From: Pseudoalteromonas sp. '520P1 No. 423'
Lineage (GTDB): Bacteria > Pseudomonadota > Gammaproteobacteria > Enterobacterales > Alteromonadaceae
Direction: 5' to 3'
Assembly: GCF_001269985.1 (NCBI RefSeq)
Contig: NZ_BBZB01000001.1
Coordinates: 620,001-684,000 of the forward strand
Length of the DNA: 64,000 nucleotides
The notes beneath the pieces are model-generated. The model ran no database searches and was not told the origin of the DNA. It was given only the letters and a program-made list of their open reading frames with translations. Each line of letters opens with the position of its first letter. The first letter of the stretch is position 1. Of this stretch, positions 56,667 through 64,000 are shown piece by piece. The position numbers and the translations under genes were made by a program.

Positions 56667-58964
56667 ATGCTTAAAAGATTAAAAATATCGGTTGTAGGCT
56701 TCGCTATTTTAGCCCTATTTCTGACAGCAATTGTATATGGGTTATTAAGCTTAAGCTTACCAGCGCTTTCGGGAAATACCAGCAGTAAAGGCGTGAGCGA
56801 AAAAGTAACAATAGAAAGGGATAAGCTTGGAATTGCGGTAGTCCACGCGAAAAGTCGTCAGGATACAGCTTATGGTTTAGGTTATGCTCATGGACAAGAT
56901 AGATTTTTTCAAATGGATTTATTGCGTCGTAATGCGGCGGGTGAGTTATCTCAGTTATTTGGTAAGGCTGCGATACCTGTTGATAAAAAACATAGATTTC
57001 ATCAATTTAGAACGCGTGCTGAAAAAGCGTTTGCAAAACTGCCACAAGCTAATAAGTCACAGTTAGAAGCGTATGCGTTAGGTGTTAATGAGGCTGTAGC
57101 TCAAATTGAATATCCTAGCTTTGAATATATGGTATCGGGTGCGACTATTAAACCTTGGTTACCAGTTGATAGCCTGTTAGTTATTTATACTATGTATTTA
57201 GATTTACAAACCAATACTTTTAAAAGAGATTTGGCATTAACTCAAATTGAGAAAGAATTTGGTCCTCAAATGCTAGATTTTATTACTCAACCTAGTCCAT
57301 ATCAAGCGGCACTGGATGGTAGTACATTACCAGAGAAAATAGCGATTTTGCCAGAACTCACAAATGAAAAAACGACAAAAATCAGTTATCAAAAAATTGA
57401 AGAACCTTTAGACATAGGCAGTAATAATTGGGCTGTCACTGGTAAGTTGACCCAAAGTGGTCATGGTATGTTATCTGATGATATGCATTTATCATTAAGA
57501 GTGCCCGTTATTTGGTATCGAGCGCAACTTAATTACATTGATAATGGCGAAAGCCATGAAGTTAATGGCGTGACTTTACCGGGCGTTCCCGCTGTTGTTG
57601 TAGGTTCAAATGGTCATATTGCTTGGGGTTTTACCAATGGTTATTTAGATACCGCAGATTGGTATAAATTAACTGATAAAGATGAAACATATTTTGTAGA
57701 TGAAACAATTGAATTACCTGAGGGTAGTGAAAATTATGAATTGGAAATGAGCGATTTTGGTCCGGTTAAAACACTTGATGGCGAAAAATATGCACTCGCT
57801 TGGGTGGCTCATCAAGAATACGCTGTTGATATGGAGTTAATTAATTTAGAAGCCGCTAAAACAGTTGAGCAAGCTTTAGATCTCGCAACAACTATCGGTA
57901 TACCTGTGCAGAATATGATAGTGGTTGGCAGTAATGGTGATGCCGCTTGGAAACCTACGGGGGCGATACCAGCAAGAGTACAACCAATGCAAACTGCTGC
58001 TAATTCAGATCAATACTCATCAATGTGGTCAACAGATGAGGCGAAATTACCAAACGTGCTTAACCCTGAAATAAACAGGCTTTGGACTGCTAATTCGCGT
58101 GTAATTTCAACTGAGCAACTAAAGCGTTTTGGTAATGGTGCCTATGCTATGGGCGCAAGAGCGCAGCAAATTAAAGATAGATTATTTGAAAAAGAACAAT
58201 TTACTGAATCTGATTTTTATAAAATTCAATTAGATAACCAAGCCTTATTTTTAAAGCCTTGGCATCAGTTATTAACACAAGTTTTAAGCGCACAACCAGT
58301 AAAGTATCAAGAAGATCTTAAATTATTAAGCCTGTGGGGTGAATGCGCCTGTGCAGACTCTGTTGGTTATACATTAGTGCGTAATTATAGAGCCGCATTA
58401 ATAGATGAAATATTTGCGCCAGTTGAATCGGCTTTGGTAAAACATGATTTAAGTTTATCGCCTATTAAACGAGATTTAGAAGCTGGTGTATGGCAATTAA
58501 TAAAAGGTTTTCCTGATTCGTGGTTAAGTGATAAACATGCTTCATGGCCACAGTTAATGACTCAAGTATATGTCGATATGCGAAAAGGCCTATTAGAGAA
58601 GCATGGCGTTAATGAGCAAGACTCTTTGCATGTATTAGCTTGGGGTGAGGTTAATGCATTAAAATTACAACACCCTTTTAGTAAACAAATGCCATTTTTA
58701 TCTTCGCTGTTAGATATGCCAACGGTACCAGGTTTTGGTGATAGTTTTATGCCTGCAGTTCAAAAGAATGGTTTTGGTGCGTCACAACGATTTTTTGTGC
58801 AACCAGGTCTAGAAGAAAACGCAATTTTAACCATTCCAGGAGGGCAGTCGGGTCATCCACTTTCTCCTTTTTATCGTTCAGGGTTTGATGATTATGCTAA
58901 AGAGAAAAATACCCCTTTACTTCCATCAGCTTCAATCCATCGAATAGAAATAAATCCAATTTAA
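56667..58964 (+). CDS. Penicillin acylase-family Ntn hydrolase
   Basis: 765 aa, with an N-terminal hydrophobic anchor or signal (about 8-30). The family's self-processing site is IGSNNWAV with the nucleophile Ser at about 252, the first residue of the beta chain after autocleavage. YGLGYAHGQDRFFQMDLLRR near 65-85 marks the alpha chain and GHPLSPFYRSGFDDY the C-terminus. Members deacylate penicillins, acyl-homoserine lactones or other N-acyl compounds; the substrate cannot be chosen from sequence. Periplasmic, monocistronic. Confidence 0.88.
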   Translation: MLKRLKISVVGFAILALFLTAIVYGLLSLSLPALSGNTSSKGVSEKVTIERDKLGIAVVHAKSRQDTAYGLGYAHGQDRFFQMDLLRRNAAGELSQLFGKAAIPVDKKHRFHQFRTRAEKAFAKLPQANKSQLEAYALGVNEAVAQIEYPSFEYMVSGATIKPWLPVDSLLVIYTMYLDLQTNTFKRDLALTQIEKEFGPQMLDFITQPSPYQAALDGSTLPEKIAILPELTNEKTTKISYQKIEEPLDIGSNNWAVTGKLTQSGHGMLSDDMHLSLRVPVIWYRAQLNYIDNGESHEVNGVTLPGVPAVVVGSNGHIAWGFTNGYLDTADWYKLTDKDETYFVDETIELPEGSENYELEMSDFGPVKTLDGEKYALAWVAHQEYAVDMELINLEAAKTVEQALDLATTIGIPVQNMIVVGSNGDAAWKPTGAIPARVQPMQTAANSDQYSSMWSTDEAKLPNVLNPEINRLWTANSRVISTEQLKRFGNGAYAMGARAQQIKDRLFEKEQFTESDFYKIQLDNQALFLKPWHQLLTQVLSAQPVKYQEDLKLLSLWGECACADSVGYTLVRNYRAALIDEIFAPVESALVKHDLSLSPIKRDLEAGVWQLIKGFPDSWLSDKHASWPQLMTQVYVDMRKGLLEKHGVNEQDSLHVLAWGEVNALKLQHPFSKQMPFLSSLLDMPTVPGFGDSFMPAVQKNGFGASQRFFVQPGLEENAILTIPGGQSGHPLSPFYRSGFDDYAKEKNTPLLPSASIHRIEINPI

Positions 58965-59105
58965 AAATAAGGCCTAAAAGGTTGGTTAAAAAACGATTTA
59001 TGCAGCGTTATTGATTTTGATAAGGAACCGGCCATTCACTGCCTTGTCTAAATCGTTTTTAATTCCAACTGAAACTCGCATCTTGAAGTAGCTTGGGTAT
59101 ATACC

Positions 59106-59420
59106 TTATAAAGCTGTATATAGTTCCGTTTTAACTTGATGGCGTTGTATTTTTGCGAGTGTTTTAACTGCGTGATGTTTTTCGCCAAATTCAGCTAAAG
59201 TCATGTCATTACAGCGAATACCTCTATTTGCATTAGTGATATTTAAGCGGTTATTGCGTAGTGCTTTAACGAGCTTAATTGGTTTGTTACTTGCAACTGC
59301 CATACAAACTTCAGTGGTTACATTGCCATCAGCTGCAATCAACTTTTGCGTTTGATGTGCACTTGCACTTGCTGATAATGTAATAATACTTGCTGCGATA
59401 ACTGTCGTTAATAAGTTCAT
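59106..59420 (-). CDS. Small exported DUF3718-like protein
   Basis: 104 aa. Signal peptide (about residues 1-21, ending ASA). Two cysteines in the mature part (TTEVCMAVAS and RGIRCNDMTL), the DUF3718 pattern, likely joined in a disulfide. Function unknown; periplasmic. Confidence 0.75.
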   Translation of the reverse strand: MNLLTTVIAASIITLSASASAHQTQKLIAADGNVTTEVCMAVASNKPIKLVKALRNNRLNITNANRGIRCNDMTLAEFGEKHHAVKTLAKIQRHQVKTELYTAL

Positions 59421-59826
59421 AATAAATCCCTCTATGCTTCATTTAAGTAATGTTGTTTTACCGTTGAATGAATAGTAGATCCGAATTTAAAAAAGTGTGT
59501 ATCAAAACAATGTGATGGCGTAACAAGGTGTGTTTTCATCAAAGCAAACTTGTAAATCGAATGATAATTGAACAATAAAGAATATGTCTAAATGTATCTG
59601 AAGATACTTTTAGTTTCATATTTAAAGGCAAGTTTAGCCGTTTAACCTTCGATTTAGTCCATTGAACTAAAAAGTGATTATTTGGCATTTTTGATGTTAA
59701 AAAGTTGTATACATTTTTAACCTGTAGCGGATGAAAAATCTTGTTACATTCGAGTTAAAAATAACCTCAAAAAACCGCAAAATTTATCTAGAAATAAACT
59801 TGATTGTTTAATTTATATTTTAATTA
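59421..59826. other. Intergenic region
   Basis: About 400 bp, AT-rich, between the DUF3718 gene and the 3' end of the gbpA-like remnant. I find no gene, repeat or clear signal. Confidence 0.3.
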
Positions 59827-60392
59827 CTAGCATTGTGACCAAGCTAAAGACCAGTTTTTACCTATTCCAGGTTCCTACTGTTCATTCATATGTGTGCCTA
59901 GACGACAAAACTCCGTATACGGCCAAGGTTTACATTGATATATTTTATTGGTTTTAGGGTTTAGGACTTTATCTCCAGCGCGATAGTCACTGCGGTGTTT
60001 TGGGAATACATAATCATAAGATGGAGTGATTGCCACTGAGAGTCTTCATCTTTAATACGTTTGACCGCAAACTTTATGAGCACTCTGGTTTGAGTGATAT
60101 TGCTTGAGCTTAATGCGTAGATATTATTTTTACTAACGCAAGGTTAAATGTTATCAGAACGAATATAACGACCCGCTTGTAATAAGGTGAAATGCTTATT
60201 GATATATTTCGCGATTTGTTTCGGCAATACACTAGGCGCACCATTTTCAGTACTATTTATTAGGTGGTTAAATGAAAGCTCAGGTAAATAGCCTTTTTCA
60301 TCAAAAATTTGAATGAACACTTGGTCATTTTTTAATAAAGAAGAGTGTTGGTTAGTGAGTGTTGTTTGAAGTGATTTTATAATATTACTCAC
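59827..60392 (-). pseudogene. Remnant of a GbpA-like chitin-binding protein
   Basis: Minus-strand pieces in order: LKNDQVFIQIFDEKGYLPELS with IAKYINKHFTLLQAG resembles GbpA domain 2; after a TAA (60144-60146) NNIYALSSSNITQTRVLIKFA continues it. After a frameshift near 60010, YRAGDKVLNPKTNKIYQCKPWP up to LGTHMNEQ, then a TAG, then GKNWSLAWSQC (end 59827-59829) is a C-terminal chitin-binding module. The N-terminal lytic polysaccharide monooxygenase domain of such proteins is absent. Intact relatives bind GlcNAc polymers and help attachment to, and breakdown of, chitin. Confidence 0.75.
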
Positions 60393-60553
60393 ATAAAGCT
60401 AATATCTCTTAAGAGCGAAGAGTGGTCGTTCATAATTACTTTTCTATTTTGTCAAAATATATTGCTTGCATAGTCAGGAAAACGACCCAATCGCTTTTTT
60501 TTCAGTATCAAATTTCAATTAGACTCAATTTTCTTTTTGCTAGCAATTAGTTA

Positions 60554-61192
60554 ATGGTTCAGGTAAAAATAGCGTATTTAGAAAATGAGCGACATAGTGG
60601 TAGAAAAACAAGCAATTCGCTCGCTATAAACACGTTAGGCTACTTAAGGATTGGTGTGAATTCAAAGTTTGAGAAATTAAATGAATTAGGTGCTGGAGAG
60701 TTTGAACATTTAAATGGCTCTTTAATTAAGCACTTACATAATACATATAAACTATTAGAAAAATGGGGAGCTTCGCAAGAGCTTTGTGACTCGGGTCTAT
60801 ACCATGCCGCTTATGGCACTGCTGGTTTTGACGAGCAAGTTGTTTCTTTATCTCAACGAAATGATATAGCTAATATTATCGGAGATGCTGCTGAAGAAAT
60901 TGTTTATTTATATTGTTCTTGTGATCGGAATTTTGTCTTTCAGGATTTTAATGCCAACGAACGGATCAAATTTAGAGATCGGTTTAAAGATGAAGAATTT
61001 ATTTTGACACACGAACAAGCACAACAGTTTTGTGAATTAACAGTAGCAAATGAAATTGAGCTAGCAATCGATAGCAATGAGTTTTTAGCAGAGCATGGAA
61101 AAGGCTTATATTATTTATTTATTAAAATGAAACCTCTGCTTAGTGAAACCGCAAATAAAACAGTTGTTAGTGTACTAAGTTCAGTAGCCTAA
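60554..61192 (+). CDS. DUF6817-domain protein (HD-like)
   Basis: 212 aa cytosolic protein. Key region: LGAGEFEHLNGSLIKHLHNTYKLLEKWG, then CDSGLYHAAYGTAGF, with spaced histidines like HD-type metal sites; this matches the DUF6817 pattern. No reaction is established for the family. The preceding 160 bp show no clear ribosome site beyond a weak one. A transfer or accessory origin is possible because flanking sequence is decayed. Confidence 0.65.
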   Translation: MVQVKIAYLENERHSGRKTSNSLAINTLGYLRIGVNSKFEKLNELGAGEFEHLNGSLIKHLHNTYKLLEKWGASQELCDSGLYHAAYGTAGFDEQVVSLSQRNDIANIIGDAAEEIVYLYCSCDRNFVFQDFNANERIKFRDRFKDEEFILTHEQAQQFCELTVANEIELAIDSNEFLAEHGKGLYYLFIKMKPLLSETANKTVVSVLSSVA

Positions 61193-61210
61193 TCGAGTAG
61201 CCGGAGGTCT

Positions 61211-61400
61211 CTAACCTACAGCAACCACACCACCTATCATGGGGGCATCAATGGTTGGTTCATCTCCAGTAATTAATCTTGCTCTAAACAACTACGACAC
61301 TAATGCAAAGTTCAGTTGTGAGCGAAAAGCAGTAGTTGGTATTAGTTTCGTTAACGACAGCTTCTGCGACAACGCGGTCATTAACAATAATAACATCTTT
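61211..61400 (-). pseudogene. Possible remnant of a DMT/EamA transporter C-terminus
   Basis: In one minus-strand frame LNFALVS, a stop, then RLITGDEPTIDAPMIGGVVAVG and TAG (61211-61213) recall the last two helices of EamA transporters. Other frames over the same DNA are closed. This is a weak, short match; the segment between the DUF6817 and Lrp genes may simply be non-coding. Confidence 0.2.
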
Positions 61401-61416
61401 AGCTATTTTTGGTATT

Positions 61417-61890
61417 TTAACTATCTGCACAATCAAGAGGCAATGTTAAACCAACTTTTGTTCTACCCATAACAACAGATGTTTTAAAATGAAGAACAGC
61501 AATATCGCTAAAAAAAAATGATTGAGTAAATTCTTCAAAATTTTCCATATCTTTTGCTGTCACTATCAGTACGAAATCCGCTTCACCTGTAATGTAATAG
61601 CACTGCTGGATATTATTGTTCTTTTTTACTTTGTTTTTAAAGTAATTGAAACAGTCGTTATAATTTCTATTTAGTTGTACAGATATAATAAAAGTCATTG
61701 ATTGGTTTACAGCGTTTGGCGATATTATCGCTACTTCCTGAGCGATAACTTTATTATCTCTTAAGCGCTTTAAATGTCTCTGTATACTTGCCGTCGATAA
61801 TCCTACTTCTTCAGAAAGGCGCTCAACAGAAGTTTTTACATCTATTTGCAATAATTCCAATATTTTTAAATCTTGCTTACTCAACTTCAT
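61417..61890 (-). CDS. Lrp/AsnC-family regulator
   Basis: 157 aa. N-terminal helix-turn-helix (QDLKILELLQIDVKTSVERLSEEVGLSTASIQRHLKRL), C-terminal RAM/AsnC ligand domain with YYITGEADFVLIVTAKD. Divergent from the aldehyde dehydrogenase gene (159 bp between starts), which it probably controls in response to an amino acid (inference). Confidence 0.9.
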   Translation of the reverse strand: MKLSKQDLKILELLQIDVKTSVERLSEEVGLSTASIQRHLKRLRDNKVIAQEVAIISPNAVNQSMTFIISVQLNRNYNDCFNYFKNKVKKNNNIQQCYYITGEADFVLIVTAKDMENFEEFTQSFFFSDIAVLHFKTSVVMGRTKVGLTLPLDCADS

Positions 61891-62049
61891 AATTTAGTAC
61901 ACTTACAGAATTGATTGACACTATTGAATCAATATACCTTAAAAAAAACGATAAAATAATCATTTATTTTAAATATTAGAACAATTCATATCATTGAAGG
62001 CAGGTAAACTATCTATAGTTCGCTAAATCATTAAAAAAGGAGTACCTCC

Positions 62050-63486
62050 ATGCCTGCAATACAAAGTTTGTTTCCTCAGACCATTATAGATATAAAAAGC
62101 TCACATCCACAGATACAAGTATTAAACCCTGAAGATGGCAGTTTAGTCGGTATAGTTGTGAACAACTCTTTAAGTGAAGTTGAGGCTATTATTGAGACAG
62201 CAGTAATAGGTGCCCAAAAAGCTAAAAAGCTTTCTGCAAATTTACGAATGTCTGTACTTAATGAGGTTGCTGATAATTTAAGTAATCAAAAAGAATTGTT
62301 CGCTCAAATGATTGCGCGCGAAGGTATTAAAACAATTAATGAAGCTCGAAAAGAAGTTTCTAGATGTATAGAAACTATACGAATCAGCGCGGAGGAAGCT
62401 AGGCGTTTAACTGGTGAAACTATTGCTTTTGATCAAGCACCTGGCTCTGAAAATAGGTTTGGGTATTATCGTAGAATACCGCTTGGTGTTGTTGCAGCTA
62501 TAACTCCTTTTAATGACCCTTTAAATTTAGTTGCTCATAAAATAGGTCCCGCTATAGCGGCAGGAAATTCAGTAATCCTTCTACCGCACCATGAGACGCC
62601 TCTTGTAGCAAAACTGCTTGTAGAGCTATTTAATAAAACAAATTTACCTAAGGGTATATTAAATTTAGTCACAGGTTATGGAATAGATATAGGGGATATG
62701 ATCGTGTCAGATCCTCGTATTAATATGGTTTCATTTACTGGAGGAAAAAGTGTAGGAGAAAGGATTCTAAGTCTCGCAGGTTTAAAGAAAATATCTATGG
62801 AGCTTGGAAGTAATTGCCCTGCAATAGTAATGAATGATGCAAATATTGAGATGGCAATGGAGGCATGTGTGAGTGGTGCTTTCTGGGCAGCAGGCCAAAA
62901 CTGTTTACATGTTCAAAGAATTTATATTCAAGATGATATATATGAACAGTTTGCTTCAGAATTTTGTCTTCGTGCAAGCAAAATCTCTATGGGAGAGAAA
63001 TTATCAGAATCTACACAGATGGGCCCAATGATTAATAGTCGCGCTGCTCTTAAAGTTGAAGCGATGGTACAAGATGCTCTTGAGAAAAATGCAACATTAC
63101 TATGTGGTGGTAAAAGGGAGGGGAACTTTTTTCAACCTACTGTTTTTGCGAATGTAAGTAGTGACTGCTTAATTGCCAAAGAAGAAGTGTTCGGACCTAT
63201 AACAGTATTGTATCGATTTTCTGATAAAAAAGAAGCAATAACTCAAGCAAATGATGTCGAATTTGGCTTACAAGCTGGAATATTTACCAATGACCTTGAA
63301 TTAGCTTTTGAACTTGCAGACTCAATGGATTGTGGTGGCGTAATGATAAATGACAGCAGTGATTATCGAATTGATGCAATGCCATTTGGCGGAGTTAAAG
63401 AGTCAGGTGTTGGTCGAGAGGGTGTAATGAATGCTGTTAAAGAAATGACAGACATAAAAACTTATTGTTTTAATTTACGAAAATAA
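62050..63486 (+). CDS. NAD(P)-dependent aldehyde dehydrogenase
   Basis: 478 aa. Catalytic Cys in WAAGQNCLHVQR, general-base Glu in SMELGSNCPAIV, nucleotide-binding SFTGGKSVGE, and GGVKESGVGREG near the C-terminus. Ribosome site AAGGAG. The next gene, 50 bp on, is homoserine-dehydrogenase-like, so a catabolic or biosynthetic pathway for an amino-acid semialdehyde, under the Lrp regulator, is suggested; the exact substrate is not shown. Confidence 0.9.
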   Translation: MPAIQSLFPQTIIDIKSSHPQIQVLNPEDGSLVGIVVNNSLSEVEAIIETAVIGAQKAKKLSANLRMSVLNEVADNLSNQKELFAQMIAREGIKTINEARKEVSRCIETIRISAEEARRLTGETIAFDQAPGSENRFGYYRRIPLGVVAAITPFNDPLNLVAHKIGPAIAAGNSVILLPHHETPLVAKLLVELFNKTNLPKGILNLVTGYGIDIGDMIVSDPRINMVSFTGGKSVGERILSLAGLKKISMELGSNCPAIVMNDANIEMAMEACVSGAFWAAGQNCLHVQRIYIQDDIYEQFASEFCLRASKISMGEKLSESTQMGPMINSRAALKVEAMVQDALEKNATLLCGGKREGNFFQPTVFANVSSDCLIAKEEVFGPITVLYRFSDKKEAITQANDVEFGLQAGIFTNDLELAFELADSMDCGGVMINDSSDYRIDAMPFGGVKESGVGREGVMNAVKEMTDIKTYCFNLRK

Positions 63487-63538
63487 CGATATCAAACAAT
63501 CATTCAACATTTTAAATAGTTAACTTAGGAAGGACGTA

Positions 63539-64000
63539 ATGAAAACATATAAATTAGCAATAATCGGTTTTGGGAATGTTGGTCAAGGCCTAGCTAAAAT
63601 AATTAATGACAAAAAAAAGCTATTGAAAGCAAAGTTTGGTATTAATTTAAGCATCGTAGCTATTTGTGACCTATATAAAGGCAGTGTTTCTAACCCTAAC
63701 GGTTTGGATCCTGAGGTTCTGTTATCTGATTTAGAGAAACATGGAGATTTAAAAAGTACTTATGCTCCAATCACTGGTTGGAATGCGACAGAGACAATTG
63801 ATAACAGTGGAGCTGATATTCTAGTAGAACTTGCGTTTACGGATCTACAAACAGGTGAACCAGCAATAAGTCATATTAGACAGGCATTAAATAATGGTAT
63901 GCATGTTTCTATGACTAATAAAGGACCCGTTGCTTTACACTTTCCTGAACTCCGTAAAATAGCATTAAGCAAAAATGTTCAAATTGGTATTGAAGGTACT
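63539..64000 (+). CDS. Homoserine dehydrogenase-like NAD(P)-binding protein (partial)
   Basis: Starts ATG 63539 with AGGAAGGA and runs off the right edge after 154 codons. Rossmann motif AIIGFGNVGQGLAK at the N-terminus, then LVELAFTDLQTG and HVSMTNKGPVAL, the homoserine dehydrogenase NAD-binding pattern. Without the catalytic domain it could be a homoserine dehydrogenase or a related oxidoreductase. Co-directional with the aldehyde dehydrogenase. Confidence 0.85.
   Translation, partial: MKTYKLAIIGFGNVGQGLAKIINDKKKLLKAKFGINLSIVAICDLYKGSVSNPNGLDPEVLLSDLEKHGDLKSTYAPITGWNATETIDNSGADILVELAFTDLQTGEPAISHIRQALNNGMHVSMTNKGPVALHFPELRKIALSKNVQIGIEGT

Noticed and set aside
61239..61472. 77-codon plus-strand frame
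   Set aside because: Overlaps the 3' end of the Lrp gene in antisense; no ribosome site and no recognisable product.
1..64000. CRISPR array, prophage, integron or defence island
   Set aside because: No regularly spaced direct repeats, phage structural genes, integrase or recognised defence genes are visible.

Overview
The window is AT-rich chromosomal DNA from a gammaproteobacterium, most likely a marine member of the Alteromonadales (Pseudoalteromonas, Colwellia and relatives). The basis is gene content: ubiE-ubiJ-ubiB, a folM-folE-folX pterin cluster, msrPQ, DUF2884 and DUF3718 proteins, a stand-alone EF-G, many exported peptidases, a GlyGly-CTERM subtilase and a remnant of a chitin-binding protein. 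Assignment to a genus is inference.

Layout. 1-2838 (minus): the ubiquinone genes ubiE, ubiJ and the start of ubiB, plus a GGDEF protein with a degenerate active site. 3.1-8.3 kb: a DUF885 lipoprotein, a TrkA-N potassium channel, two small paralogous genes (one with an amber stop) and a secreted protein whose frame carries a TGA. 8.7-14 kb: deoC, a wrecked deoD, a dicarboxylate symporter fused to a solute-binding domain, and two membrane-anchored hypothetical proteins. 14-23.5 kb: a KamA-type radical SAM enzyme, M16 and M28 peptidases, a MITE-like repeat, and a Fur-box-headed pair (fagA-like, fumC). 23.7-28.6 kb: EF-G, two serine tRNAs and msrPQ. 28.7-32.7 kb: a two-component system whose kinase gene is split by an IS1595-type element carrying a TonB-domain passenger gene. 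33-36.5 kb: DUF2884, gpx-ohrR, and a cytochrome b / cytochrome c' pair. 36.7-40.3 kb: a kexin-like subtilase and its small partner gene, both broken, the first by an ISAs1 element. 40.6-46.6 kb: a large GlyGly-CTERM subtilase and a prolyl oligopeptidase. 46.7-50.5 kb: an operon of two spondin-domain proteins with a response regulator and kinase. 50.6-54.5 kb: a thioredoxin-like lipoprotein, YqaA, the monapterin genes and a TSUP permease. 54.5-60.4 kb: a GGDEF pseudogene, a YceH-NadE fusion, a penicillin acylase, and the remains of a GbpA-like protein. 60.5-64 kb: a DUF6817 protein, an Lrp regulator, an aldehyde dehydrogenase and the start of a homoserine-dehydrogenase-like gene.

Working together. 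The dominant themes are secreted or lipoprotein proteolysis (DUF885, M16, M28, two S8, S9), redox defence (gpx/ohrR, msrPQ, thioredoxin-like proteins), iron-responsive central metabolism (Fur-fumC) and reduced pterin synthesis.

The most striking overall property is gene decay. At least eight genes are broken by independent lesions: a split kinase, a split and frameshifted subtilase, its frameshifted neighbour, deoD with an internal deletion, a GGDEF gene, gbpA, a small paralog with TAG, and a secreted protein with TGA. Both insertion sequences still have recognisable ends and target duplications, so both interrupted genes can be rebuilt exactly in frame. No rRNA, CRISPR array, prophage or recognised defence system was found.
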